Below, in pieces: positions 27,716-38,600 of a stretch of DNA of 64,000 nucleotides. The DNA lies in NCBI GenBank assembly GCA_018672475.1, contig JABHFS010000083.1, forward strand, positions 1-64,000, in the 5' to 3' direction. The DNA is from Gemmatimonadota bacterium. GTDB taxonomy: Bacteria > Latescibacterota > UBA2968 > UBA8231. Each line of letters opens with the position of its first letter. The first letter of the stretch is position 1. The notes beneath the pieces are model-generated. The model made no database searches. It was not told the DNA's origin and worked only from the letters and a program-made list of their open reading frames with translations. The position numbers and the translations under genes were made by a program.

Positions 27716-28117
27716 TTATTCGCCGAAGAAAAACTCGATCTCGATCGCCGCATTGTCGGTCGAGTCCGAGGCGTGTACTGCATTGAACTGCACATCAGTG
27801 CCGAAGTCGCCGCGAATGGTGCCGGCGGGCGCTTCGTTGCTATTGGTCGGGCCGATATAGCCGCGCAAGTGCGCTACGGCATTCTCGCGCTCAAGTACCA
27901 TCGGCACGGCGGGACCCGACGTCATGAATTCCACCAACTCGCCATAGAAGGGCCGCTCGCGGTGTACCGCATAAAAATCCCCGGCCCGCTCCACCGACAA
28001 CTCGACCATGCGCAATTGGCGCACTACAAAACCCTCGCTCTCGACACGGGCGATAATTTGACCGATGGCGTTTTTGGCAACGACATCGGGTTTGACGATC
28101 ATCAGCGTGCGTTCCAT
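27716..28117 (-). CDS. ndk: Nucleoside diphosphate kinase
   Basis: 133 residues. The catalytic His is in NAVHASDS, and the ERTLMIVKPDVV start is typical. It balances nucleoside triphosphates by transferring the gamma phosphate. It is the first gene of the long minus-strand operon; a TTGACA-17-TATTTT promoter lies just upstream. Confidence 0.96.
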   Translation of the reverse strand: MERTLMIVKPDVVAKNAIGQIIARVESEGFVVRQLRMVELSVERAGDFYAVHRERPFYGELVEFMTSGPAVPMVLERENAVAHLRGYIGPTNSNEAPAGTIRGDFGTDVQFNAVHASDSTDNAAIEIEFFFGE

Positions 28118-28167
28118 GAACGTTTTGTCCTTATAGTATTAAGTTCCAGATTCAGTCGAAGTCTTTT

Positions 28168-28196
28168 AAAATAGGAGCTACTTTAATTTGTGTCAA
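28168..28196 (-). promoter_or_regulatory. Sigma-70-like promoter of the ndk operon
   Basis: On the minus strand TTGACA (28196-28191), a 17-base spacer and TATTTT (28173-28168). A transcript start near 28161 leaves an approximately 44-base leader before ndk. It probably drives the whole ndk-to-ppiD run. Confidence 0.6.
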
Positions 28197-28262
28197 CGGG
28201 TGTGCAAAGAAGCATAATCCTCCTAAGTAATGTCCCTACAAGGAGTTCGGGTGATAATTGCC

Positions 28263-28291
28263 TTGACAGAGTAACACCACCACCCTAGATT
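28263..28291 (+). promoter_or_regulatory. Sigma-70-like promoter just before the HD-domain gene
   Basis: TTGACA (28263-28268), 17 bases, TAGATT (28286-28291). Transcription would start around 28298, only about three bases before the ATG at 28301. The -10 box contains an in-frame TAG, so a start codon further upstream is excluded. No ribosome site fits between. This suggests a leaderless or near-leaderless mRNA. Confidence 0.5.
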
Positions 28292-28300
28292 GAGCCCGTT

Positions 28301-29644
28301 ATGAATCATCAACTTCTAGCAGAGGAAGGCAAGGCCATCCGCGATCCGGTCTGGGGCTATATCCACGTCCCCGACCCCGTATTGGCCCTTATAGACACCG
28401 AGGATTTCCAGCGCCTGCGCAATATTACCCAACTCGGCTATGTACACCTGGTCTATCCAGGCGCTCGTCACTCGCGCTTCGAGCACTCCTTGGGCGTCTA
28501 TCATCTGGCCAAGCAGTTTTTAACCCGTCTGCTCGACTCCGACCCGCCGCTCGAGTTGGGAGAGGAGGACGTGCGCGTCTTTATCGCCGCCACTCTGCTG
28601 CACGATATCGGCCATTACCCCTTCTCGCATACATTAGAGGAGCTAATGCCTTTTTTCGTCTTGCACGAAGAGAGGGCCCGGCAAATCATCGAAGACCGGG
28701 ACGGAGCGATTTACCAGGTACTCAAAGAATCATTCCAAATTGACCCGGTGCGCGTCGCCAATGTCATCGATTACAAGAACAAGGACCGGGAGGTTCCTGC
28801 CGCTGACCTATTGTTGGCCAATATCCTCAGCGGTACCCTAGACCCCGACAAGATCGACTACCTGCTGCGCGATTCCATGTTCTGTGGCGTCCCTTTCGGC
28901 GAGAGCGTCAACCGCGACCGCCTAGCCGCGTCAATCAAATTCGACCCAGAGCGCAAGCGGTTGGCCATCACCAGCAAGGGCGTCTCCGCCGTCGAAGCGC
29001 TCGTCTTTACCAATTACCTAATGTACCGCAACGTCTACTGGCACCACGCCGTGCGTTCCGCCTCCGCCATGTTCAAGCGCGCCGTGCAAGAGATCCTGTT
29101 GCACCCGCAAAACCAGCTCGACTCATCGGGTTTCCACCGCCTGACCGAGAGCCAATTGGTGTCAATGCTGCAAGACGAGCAGGAACGTCTCGGCCTCGAA
29201 AACTCGGCGCAGTTACTCGCCGGCACGATCCACCGCCGCCTCTACAAAGTCGGCGCGGTGATCCATCCCGGCGAACGTAAACAAGACCTGATGCACTATC
29301 TCTACGACCTCTTCCACAACCCCAGCAAACGCCGCGACAAGGAAATTGAGCTCTGCCGGATTTTTGGCGAAAAACTCGGCCGGTCGTTCGAGGGCCACGA
29401 GATCCTCATCGACATCCCCGGCTTCAACAAAACCCCCGAAGTCGATCTCAAAGTCTTTTACGGCCATGATATCCCCTCTGACAAGACCGACCCGCTAACT
29501 TTCGACGATCCCGAAGTCACCCGTCTGCGCGATTCTTTGTTGCACAATTTCGAGGACCAAGCCAAGATCTTCCGCATCTTCTGCATCGACGACCCGGATT
29601 TGCGGGCGCTGGTGGGCAAAGAAGCAAAGCGGCATCTGAGTTAG
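28301..29644 (+). CDS. HD-domain phosphohydrolase (YwfO/dGTPase-like)
   Basis: 447 residues. The start of the domain reads IRDPVWGYIHV. His-Asp metal ligands are seen in RFEHSLGVYHLA, LLHDIGHYPFSH and, further on, DKIDYLLRDSMFCGV. These match the YwfO-like HD family of nucleotide triphosphohydrolases (433 residues in Bacillus). dNTP or (p)ppGpp-related substrates are possible but not determined. The promoter at 28263 suggests a leaderless transcript. Confidence 0.88.
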   Translation: MNHQLLAEEGKAIRDPVWGYIHVPDPVLALIDTEDFQRLRNITQLGYVHLVYPGARHSRFEHSLGVYHLAKQFLTRLLDSDPPLELGEEDVRVFIAATLLHDIGHYPFSHTLEELMPFFVLHEERARQIIEDRDGAIYQVLKESFQIDPVRVANVIDYKNKDREVPAADLLLANILSGTLDPDKIDYLLRDSMFCGVPFGESVNRDRLAASIKFDPERKRLAITSKGVSAVEALVFTNYLMYRNVYWHHAVRSASAMFKRAVQEILLHPQNQLDSSGFHRLTESQLVSMLQDEQERLGLENSAQLLAGTIHRRLYKVGAVIHPGERKQDLMHYLYDLFHNPSKRRDKEIELCRIFGEKLGRSFEGHEILIDIPGFNKTPEVDLKVFYGHDIPSDKTDPLTFDDPEVTRLRDSLLHNFEDQAKIFRIFCIDDPDLRALVGKEAKRHLS

Positions 29645-29772
29645 GGCCTGTGCGATAAACCACTGCACGCTCAACCTATTTAGCGATACTGGCGCGAACT
29701 AGACACTTGTCCACCCCTTCTTGAAACACATACTCAACTGGGGCGTTCTTAACATGTGTCGATAGAAACGAT

Positions 29773-30906
29773 ATGAGCGATCGGAAAACTATGCGCATCT
29801 TTTTTACATACCTCTTAGCCCTGTCCTGCACGACATCCGTCTGCGCGCAAACTGCAATGCAGATCGCCGTCGTCGCCGATAAAGGCCCCAGGACCGACTA
29901 CGTGCAAGCCCTGCTCGAAGCCGAGCTGCAACGAAGCGGCCAATTCGCCCTCGTCGAACGCGAAAAAATCTCCGAGACCATCAAGGAGCTTTCCTTCCAG
30001 CAATCCGGCGTCACCGACCAGTCCAATGCCGTCGCGATCGGTCGTCACCTCAACGTGCACAAGATCTTCTTTGCCCAGACCCACCGCGTCGGCGGCCAAT
30101 ACGCCCTGACGGTCAAAATCGTCGATATCGAGACCAACCAGGTCCAGCGCACAGAAAGCGAAAACCTCGGCACCAGCCAGCAGGACATGCAAACCGGGGT
30201 TCGTCGCTTGGCTCGCCGCCTCATCGCCACCTCAGCCCTGCTCGCTCCGCTAGAGATGATCTCGATCCCTGCCGGCCGCTTTAAAATGGGCGCAGAACAC
30301 GGCCTACCCGACGAAAAACCCGTGCACCAAGTATCCGTCAACAGCTTCGAAATCGACCGCTACGAGGTCACCCGCATCGCCTATGAGAGTTTTCTCGTCA
30401 GCCAGGGCCGCAAAAAACAAGCTGAGCTGCGCGATACAAATCTACCCGCCGTCAATGTCAGTTGGACCGACGCGGTGGGCTACTGCCGTTCGCGCGGTGC
30501 GCGCCTGCCCACCGAAGCCGAATGGGAATACGCCGCCCGCGGGCCCAACGGCCGCACCTACCCGTGGGGCGAAGCCCGCCCCAACGCCTCACGCGCCCGC
30601 TTCGGCGGCCAAGAGCGCAAGGCTTTGAAAATCGGCTCGTTGCCGCAAGGTGCCACACTCGAAGGCGTGCACGATTTGGCCGGCAATGTCGCCGAGTGGG
30701 TTCAGGACTGGTGGCACCCCAGCTATTACGCCGAGAGCCCGCCCGCCGATCCACAGGGCCCTGCCGACGGCGATTATCGCGTAGCCCGTGGCGGCTCCTG
30801 GAACCAGCCCCCCGACGAGCTACGCAGTAGCGCGCGGCTCTACCACAACCCCGACAAGGGCGCCGGCCATATCGGCTTCCGCTGCGCCCAAAGCGCGGGA
30901 TTCTGA
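29773..30906 (+). CDS. Exported CsgG/FlgO-like plus FGE-fold protein
   Basis: 377 residues. The N-terminal hydrophobic segment ends near SVCAQTA and fits a Sec signal peptide. Residues about 30-150 form a CsgG/FlgO-like domain: VADKGPRTDYVQALLEAEL, FALVEREKISETIKELSFQQ, then a KIVDIET strand. From about 158 on is a formylglycine-generating-enzyme (SUMF1) fold: IPAGRFKMGAE, LPTEAEWEYAARG, VHDLAGNVAEWV, RVARGGSWNQPP, HIGFRCA. The cysteine pair used by active FGE between GGSW and GFRCA is absent, so enzyme activity is unlikely. A ligand-binding or structural envelope role fits better. Confidence 0.8.
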   Translation: MSDRKTMRIFFTYLLALSCTTSVCAQTAMQIAVVADKGPRTDYVQALLEAELQRSGQFALVEREKISETIKELSFQQSGVTDQSNAVAIGRHLNVHKIFFAQTHRVGGQYALTVKIVDIETNQVQRTESENLGTSQQDMQTGVRRLARRLIATSALLAPLEMISIPAGRFKMGAEHGLPDEKPVHQVSVNSFEIDRYEVTRIAYESFLVSQGRKKQAELRDTNLPAVNVSWTDAVGYCRSRGARLPTEAEWEYAARGPNGRTYPWGEARPNASRARFGGQERKALKIGSLPQGATLEGVHDLAGNVAEWVQDWWHPSYYAESPPADPQGPADGDYRVARGGSWNQPPDELRSSARLYHNPDKGAGHIGFRCAQSAGF

Positions 30907-30945
30907 TTTTTCGTATGTTTTATGCGCTAAGACAGGCAACTCCCC

Positions 30946-31350
30946 GTGCCCGACTTGTTCACTTTACCCCTACGCAAGGTGGATCGCCCCCTCAAGATCC
31001 ACAGCAAACTGTTGGCCGCCGACTTATGGCTAGTGCCGACAGGGAACACGGAGGAGTTTGACGCTCCGACTTACTCGCCACAAGAGTGTCGTCTGCTTTT
31101 AGCTTTAGACCTGTCCCCCGCGGAACTCAAAGCCGTACACCTAACTAAGAAACTCTTCCAAGGGGATTTAGAACTCGCAGGCGACCTTGAAACGCTCAGA
31201 CCGATTTACCGCCGCCTATTCGACCGCTATCGCGAGATCGAAAGCCGCTACGACGCGGGCGAGCGCGACCTCGAAGCCGAGCTGCAAAAGTGCTGCCGCC
31301 AACTCAACTACCTGCTCGCGCAGGTCTCGCAACTGGAAAAATTAACTTGA
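30946..31350 (+). CDS. Conserved-looking small protein, unknown
   Basis: 134 residues from a GTG start. The N-terminal half begins LFTLPLRKVDRPLKIHSKLL; the C-terminal half is predicted helical, charged and coiled-coil-like (RLFDRYREIESRYDAGERDL, then LEAELQKCC). I recognise no family. Its TGA overlaps the likely TTG start of the rRNA methyltransferase that follows, so coupled translation and a linked function are possible. Confidence 0.7.
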   Translation: MPDLFTLPLRKVDRPLKIHSKLLAADLWLVPTGNTEEFDAPTYSPQECRLLLALDLSPAELKAVHLTKKLFQGDLELAGDLETLRPIYRRLFDRYREIESRYDAGERDLEAELQKCCRQLNYLLAQVSQLEKLT

Positions 31351-32546
31351 ATTACCCTCCGCTCTATCTGCGCAAGAATAGCGAACGCACCGTGCGCAAC
31401 GGTCACCCCTGGATCTTTTCTGGCGCCGTCGACCGCCGTCCCAAGGACGCCGATACCGGCGACGTCGTCGACGTCTTCGACTCAAACCAGCGTTTCGTCT
31501 GTCGCGGCTTCTACAATAAGCGCTCACTGATTCGCGTACGCAGCCTAACCCAGGACGCCAGTTGCCCGATCGACAGCGCCTTTTTCGAGCAGCGCATCGC
31601 GCAAGCGGTCGAATACCGCCGCGGCACCGACCTCGCCTCAGTCACCAACGCCATGCGCCTAGTCCACGGCGAGAGCGACGGATTACCTGGCCTAATCGTC
31701 GACGACTACGCGGGCTACCTATCGATCCAGCTCCACACCGCGGGCATGGAACAACAGCGACAAGTCGTACTCGACGCGCTGCATACCGTGCTCTCGCCCA
31801 AGAGTCTATTCGAGCGCAGCGATGTCGGCACCCGCCGCGCCGAAGGGCTCAAAGACCGGCCCACCGGCCTATTGGCGGGCGAGGAACCACCCGAATTCGT
31901 CGAAATAGAAGAACACGGCGTCCGCCTGCACGCCGATCTCTATCGCGGCCAGAAGACCGGGTTCTTCCTCGATCAGCGCGACAACCGCTTCTTGCTGCAA
32001 CGGCTCGCCGGTGGCAAAAGAGTGCTCAACCTCTTTTCCTACTCGAGCGGCTTCTCCGCCCACGCCCTCAAAGGTGGAGCCTCCCACACCCTAGACGTCG
32101 ACATCTCGCGGCAGGTCATGCTTTCCGCTCGCCGCAACCTAACGGCCAACTGCCCCGCCGAATCCAAGGCCGAGCTCTTGGTTGCCGATATCTTTCCCTT
32201 TATCGATGAACTCGCCGAGCGCGGCCCCCGCTACGACATCGTCGTCGTCGACCCCCCCTCATTGCTGCGCAAACACAACCAACTCAAGCAAGCGATGGGC
32301 ATCTATACCAAACTCAACCGCAACGCCTTCCGCCTCGTCGCCGACGGCGGTCTGCTGGTAACCTCCTCGTGCTCGGCGCGCGTATCCCAGGACGACTTTT
32401 TTCAAATCGTTCGCCGCGCCGCATCTGGCGCCCGAGTCCGGGCCCGCATCCTCACCTACAACCAGCATTCGGCCGACCACCCTGTGGATCCAGCCTTCCC
32501 CGACGGACGCTATCTCAAGTGTGTCTTCGCACGGATCAATCGGTAG
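31347..32546 (+). CDS. Class I SAM-dependent rRNA methyltransferase (RlmI-like, PUA domain)
   Basis: 399 residues from a TTG at 31347 that overlaps the previous stop (TTGA); the open frame extends 57 bases further left. An N-terminal PUA domain (LRKNSERTVRNGHPWIFSGA) is followed by a Rossmann methyltransferase: VLNLFSYSSGFSAHAL binds SAM, TLDVDIS follows, and YDIVVVDPPSL is the catalytic motif. RlmI-like enzymes methylate cytosine in 23S rRNA. Which base is modified here is inference. Confidence 0.87.
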   Translation: MNYPPLYLRKNSERTVRNGHPWIFSGAVDRRPKDADTGDVVDVFDSNQRFVCRGFYNKRSLIRVRSLTQDASCPIDSAFFEQRIAQAVEYRRGTDLASVTNAMRLVHGESDGLPGLIVDDYAGYLSIQLHTAGMEQQRQVVLDALHTVLSPKSLFERSDVGTRRAEGLKDRPTGLLAGEEPPEFVEIEEHGVRLHADLYRGQKTGFFLDQRDNRFLLQRLAGGKRVLNLFSYSSGFSAHALKGGASHTLDVDISRQVMLSARRNLTANCPAESKAELLVADIFPFIDELAERGPRYDIVVVDPPSLLRKHNQLKQAMGIYTKLNRNAFRLVADGGLLVTSSCSARVSQDDFFQIVRRAASGARVRARILTYNQHSADHPVDPAFPDGRYLKCVFARINR

Positions 32547-32554
32547 AACAGGTA

Positions 32555-32592
32555 CAAAAAAAGGGCGGGGGCTATAATCGGCCCCCGCCCTT
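32555..32592 (-). terminator. Strong rho-independent terminator of the FN3-repeat gene
   Basis: On the minus strand a 12-bp GC-rich stem (AAGGGCGGGGGC pairing with GCCCCCGCCCTT) ends in a run of seven or more T. It sits 20 bp past the stop of the giant repeat gene. No T-run follows it on the plus strand. Confidence 0.9.
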
Positions 32593-32611
32593 CCTCAATT
32601 GCAACAGATCT

Positions 32612-35600
32612 CTACCTCAACAATAACATCCGCCGCGGCCAGATGCCCTGTTCAGTCTCCAGGACATAAAAATACATCCCGCTGGCGGCCTCTCCTCCAT
32701 TGCGATTACGCCCATCCCACGACACCGCATAATGCCCCGCCGCATATTCACCTTCGACCAGATCGCGCATCACTTGCCCTAACGCGTTATAAATCCGGAC
32801 TCGCACCGATCCTGCGGTACTCAACTGGAAACGGATCAGCGTCGAGGCATTGAAAGGATTGGGTGCGTTCGACTCAATCCCCGTTGCCGCCGGAATCTCG
32901 CCTTCCGTCGTAACGACCTTACCCGCGATATCCGCAAGCACCGTAATTTCGGCGGGTTGCGAGGGCATGCTGGCGTTCGCATGCGCGTCAACCGCCGCTA
33001 CCTTAAAATAATAGGTCTTCCCCGCCTCGAGACTAATCAGCTTATCCTTATCCAACGACTGACCAGAAAAAAGTTGGTCGAGATGCACCGACGAGGGGCG
33101 GTAGCCGAAAAACTCCTCGAAACGATTTGCCACCGCCTCAGATTTGTCCTGTATATTAAGCCCCAAATCGACCACGTTAAAGCTTTCGGGCAAGGGCACA
33201 ATATCGCGAATTATAACCCGCGGATCCGCGTCGGCCTGAACTGAATCGACCAGCGTCAATTCCCCCGGGAGCGTACCGGCATAAATGCGATAGCGCGCCA
33301 CCACCGTCTCTGGGTTAGGCTCCCAGCTCAGAAAAATCTTACCAGGCGTCGTCGTCGTTGCCAACCCCTTCGGTGCAAAAAGATCGCCGGAGCGGAATCC
33401 ACGGGCCAACGCGCTAAGTCCGGTCGCATCTTCACCCGTGGCGCTAGAAGCGCCGCGCACCCAGTAGTAATGAATCTGGTCCGGAGCAGCTTCGAGATCC
33501 TCAAAGCCGTTCCAGGGGACCCAATCGGTTCTCGCCACGGCCTGGCTCGAATCGGGGCTGGTATGGCAATAAATCTGCACGTGCGAGACCCCAGGGTCGC
33601 GCTTCCAAGACACGACTACCCGATCCTTGAACTCGCCCCAAGTAGCCTCGAGGTCGGTTGGCGTGGTCAAGGGGCCTCGCCGGCCGGTGCTCACCGCGCT
33701 CAGGGCGCTTATATGCTCACCGCTCACACCCGAAGCCGCTTGAATCCAATAATAATTCTCGCCAGGCGCTGCGCTCAAATGCTCAAAGGTATTTTCATTC
33801 AACCATTCACTGACAGGAGTCGCCGCGGTCGGGTCGTTGACTCGATGGTGATAGACGCGAAAGACCTCAGCCCCTTCGCCGGCGTACCACTCGAGTTTGA
33901 TCCGATCGGCCAAGTCCTTCGACGCCGCGACCAATGGCGGGGCTGCAACGCTGCGCGAACCACTGGCCACCGGACTAAAAGACCCGGGGGCGGTTTCAGT
34001 CAGCGAGACCGCCGTCTGTAACCAGTAATAGTAGTCCTGCCCCCGCCTGGCACTAGTATCGGCAAAAACGGTGCCCTCCTGCCAAGCCCCCAATGGCGCG
34101 GCGCCCTCAACCACGTCACTGCTATGGCGATAGAGGCGATACGCCCCCGCGCCCCATACAGGCGACCAATTGATCTCGATGCGCTCGTCCCCCCCGGTCA
34201 CCGCCAGGGAAACCGTGCTGACGGACACCACTCGCGCATTGCCCCTTGCCCCCTCGCGTCCCTGCGCGTTGACCGAGCCGATCTCGAAGTAATATCTACT
34301 GTCGGAGTTGAGCGGTGCGACCGTGGCGCGCTCCAACTTGCGCCCCATAAATAATTCATCGACCTCGGCTTCGGTCGGCGCCCGCCCAACCAACTCGGTA
34401 AAACGCGCACTGATCGCCGGACGACGGTCCAATACGCTCAATCCCATATCGCTGAGATTGAAACGCGATGGCAGCGGCAATACGCTATCAACCCTCAGAA
34501 AGGACAACTCAGTCGCGGCGACCGAGTCGATCAAACTGACCGACGCCGAATCTACGCCTGCATAGATTCGATAGCGCAGCATATCGAATTGCGAATTAGA
34601 GTCCCAATTGAGCGTAATCGCATTGCCATCGGGGTTGACCTGCAGATTGCTCGGCGCCGGCAAAGCCTCATAACCGCGAATGGCCGCGCTCAGGTCACTG
34701 GCAATCGCACCCGCACTATTCGTCGCCGCCTGTATCCAATAATAGTAGGTCTCGCCCAACAACACATCTTCATCGCTATGCGCAAGCTCCGCCAACCAGT
34801 CGCCGGGCGTCGCGCCCGACGGGTCGTCCGTCGTCGAACGCAGCACACGATAATACTGCGCGCCCGGCACAGCGCTCCAGCCCAAACGCACCCGACCAAC
34901 CTCACCCGTCGTCGCATCGGGTTGCCCCGGCGCTTCCAACCCGCGAAAACCTTCAACACCCGGCCCCGATGCGCTCGAATAGTCGCCGTCAACGCCGACA
35001 GCCGCCTGCACCCAATAGGTATAGACCACCCCCGGTTCTGCGGAGTCATCGACCAACTGCCGCATCTCCCGCCAATCCGTCAAAAGCTCGGCGCCTTGTA
35101 GATCACCGCCCAAGCCGCGGTAGACCCTATAGTGGCTCGCCCCCTCGACCGATTGCCATTCGAGCGCAACGCCATCGAGACGACCGCTGACGATTTGCTG
35201 CACCTCTGGCGCAAACAATCCGCGATTGGCCGTTACGGCCTCGCTGAAACGACTGGCATTCAAACCGTCGACACCAACGGCCGCCCGCACCCAATAATGG
35301 TAGTTAACACCCGGTTCGGTCGCGGTGTCGAAGAAAAAGAGTGCCTCCTGCCAAGCGCTGACCGGCTCGGCCAACACATTGTCCATATCGTGCGTCCTAT
35401 AGACCTGATAGTGCGTCGCGCCTTCAACCCGGTGCCAACCGATACTAATAGTCTGCGGATCACCGGTCGAACCAAGGATGCCGCCCGGTACCACCATACC
35501 GCGATAACCCTGCACCACCGACCCGAAAGACCCGGCCTTATGCCCCAAGGCGCTGGTAGCTGAACGCACCCAGTAATAGTACGTCACGCCCGGCAACGCC

Positions 35601-38600
35601 GTATCGTCGCTAAAACCGATCGCCGACACCCAATTGCTCACCGCCGTAGCCTCAGAGGTATTTTCCTCAAGACCCCGATAGACCATATAGTGCGTCGCGC
35701 CAGGCACCTCTACCCAGGCGAGATCCACCCCGCCGAGATCGCCCCGTGAGACCCGCAAACTCCCGGCATCCGGCAAAACGCGAGAACCGCTCACCCCAAC
35801 GCCCAACGGAGTGGCGTTCAATCCTTCGCTATCGGCCGCCGCCCGTACCCAATAGTAGTACGTCACACCCGGCAACGCCGTATCGTCGCTAAACTCGGTG
35901 GCGCTGCGCCAATCCATCAGCGGTGCCGACTCACGGACGTCCAGGCGCTCGCTGCGATACACCCGATAAGCGACTGCGCCAGCCACTTCCTCCCAACTCA
36001 AATCGAGTTGCGCGGCGTTCTCGGCCAAGATCAATGGAGTGATTTCAGCCAAGCCCTTATAACCGCTAGCCGCTGCACTAAACCCGCTAGGGCGCGCACC
36101 CTCTGAGTCGACCGCTGCTTTGACCCAATAGTGATAGGTCACCCCCAACCCAGCGTTTTCATCGCTGAATTCGGTCGTCATTTGCCAATCACCCAGCAAC
36201 TGCGCCGTCGCAGAAAAAGGCGAAGTGCTGCGCCAAATCTGATAATGCGAAGCACCCGCGACCGGCGACCAAGCCAACGCAACTCGATTCCTGTCGCCCT
36301 GCGAGACCTCGTGCAACACCGGTCCTGCCACGCGCCGGTAGTCATCGAGCATCGCGCTCGAAGTGCTCGCCCGCTCGCCGACCGCGTCAACCGCCGCCTG
36401 AACCCAGTAGTTATACGTTATACCAGGTAACGCTGTGCGGTCCTCGAATTCGGTCGACCGCTGCCACACCCCCAACTGCTCAGCCCGCCGCACGTCCGTC
36501 TGCTCAGACCGCAACACCTGATAGTAGGCCGCGCCGGTTACCGGCTCCCATTGCAAACGCAATAATGCGGCTTCACCGGCCAATACCAGCCCCGAAGGCG
36601 CGCCCAAGGCGCGATAACCGCTAGCCTCCTCGCCAAAGACGCTGACATTCAATCCGTTGTCCTGTGGCGAAGCCTTAACCCAATAATAGTAGACGATACC
36701 GGGCATCGCGCTACGATCGACAAAACGGGTATCCACTTGCCATCCACTCAAGACCCTAGCCCTGGAGGGACTGGGAGTCGTGCTGCGATAAACGCGGAAG
36801 AAACCAGCACCTTCTGTCGGCTCCCAAACCACCTCAATCTCCCGTAAATGGCCCGTCGTCGCCTGCACCGCGCTCGGCGAAACCAGCGCCCGATAGCCGC
36901 TGTTGAGCGCGCCCAAACGGCTGGCATTCACCCCCGCCCCGTCGGTCGCCACCTTCACCCAATAGTAGTATACCGCACCCGGCACGACTTGCTCATCGAC
37001 AAAGGCCGCCGTCCGCTGCCAACCGGCCAAGGGCAAGGCCGTGCTCGAATCGGCTTGCGCGCTGCGATAAATCCGGTAATGGCTGCCGCCGGTCACCTCC
37101 GGCCAGACAATTTCAACCTTGTCGGAAAAATCTCCGTCCGTCGCCGCGACCTGAGCCGGGGCGGGAAGGACCGTATCGCCAAGAAAACCGCTGCTGAGCG
37201 CGCTGAACGCGCTCGCCCCCTGGCCATCGACCATCGGTGCAGCTTTGACCCAGTAATAGTAGCGAACCCCCGGCTGTGTGCCGAGGTCCATATACTGTGT
37301 CGAACGCTGCCAGTCGCCCAATGGGATGTGAAAGGTCGGATCGGGGCTAGTGCTGCGATAAACGCGATAATAACTCGCTCCCGTCACCGCCCCCCACGAT
37401 AACTCGACGCGGTCGGCAAAAAGCCCCTGCGAAGTATTCAACTGCCCAGGAGCCGCCATGGTGCGAAACGACGAGGCCCGGACGCCGAACTCACCGGCCA
37501 ATTGACCACGGGTGCCTTTCGCCGCTTTGACCCAATAATAATAACGCACCCCTGGCACGGTCCGATCGTCGACTAGGGTCGTAGCGGTTTGCCATGGGGC
37601 AATAACCTCGGCCCCTTCTGCGTCCAGGCGCTTATTTCGATAAACCTGGTAATGAGTTCCACCCACCACTTCGTCCCACTGCAACAATACGCGCCCGGCA
37701 GTAAAAACCGCCTCAAGAGCTATCGGCGCAGCCAGCGATAGCAAACCCTCTGCCGCAGTACTGAAAGCGCTTTCCCGCTGTCCGCTGCGACTGATCGCCG
37801 CCTTAACCCAGTAGTGATAACGCACGCCCGGTGCAGCCGTCTCGTCGGTAAACGAAACAGCTGCGAGCCAATCGCCGACCGGCACCGACTCTGCAGCATA
37901 GGGATTGGTTCCGCGATAGACCCGATACGCCACGGCTCCCTCGACTTCGTTCCAACGAAGGCCCAACCCTCCTTCTACCACAGTTAATTCAATCGCGGTC
38001 GGCTGACTCAGACCGCGCACCCCGCTGGTCGGCGAACTAAAAGCACTGGCTCCGCGATTGCTGTCACTGGCCGATGCCTTGACCCAATAATAATATTGCG
38101 TCCCCACTACCGCGGTTTGATCCACGAACTCCGCGGCATTAATCCAACCGCCGATCGGCGCCGCCGTGGCGGCGTAAGGCTGCGTGCTGCGATAGACCCG
38201 GTAAAAGCGAGCACCCACGGCACTGTTCCATTTAACCACTACCGCTTCAGCTTGCCCAAAGACGACGGTCAGACTGGTCGGCGAGGCCAACGCCCGCTTG
38301 CCACTGACCGCCGCAGCAAAACTACTCTCCCCAATGCCCCTCACATCAAAAGCGGTTTTGACCCAATAGTGATACCCCACACCCGGCGAGGCCTTCATAT
38401 CGCGAAACTCCGCAGCCGTTATCCAATCACTAATCGGCACTGCCGAAGCCGTATCGGACCGGGCCCCGCGATAGACCCGGTAAAACGCGGCACCTAAAAC
38501 CTGGTCCCAAACCAGCCGCACCCCGCGCACATCGCTCGGATCGCGCACCTCAACCGCGGCGCTGGCCAGTGTAGCGACTTTTAAGTAGCCACTGCCGGGT

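Noticed and set aside
31290..31346. Upstream ATG start of the RlmI-like gene
   Set aside because: It lies deep inside the preceding gene; the PUA domain begins right after the TTG at 31347.
35560..35900. Evenly spaced DNA repeats that could suggest a CRISPR array
   Set aside because: The repeats are coding modules of about 279 bp with diverged sequence, not 25-40 bp repeats with unique spacers, and no cas genes are present.
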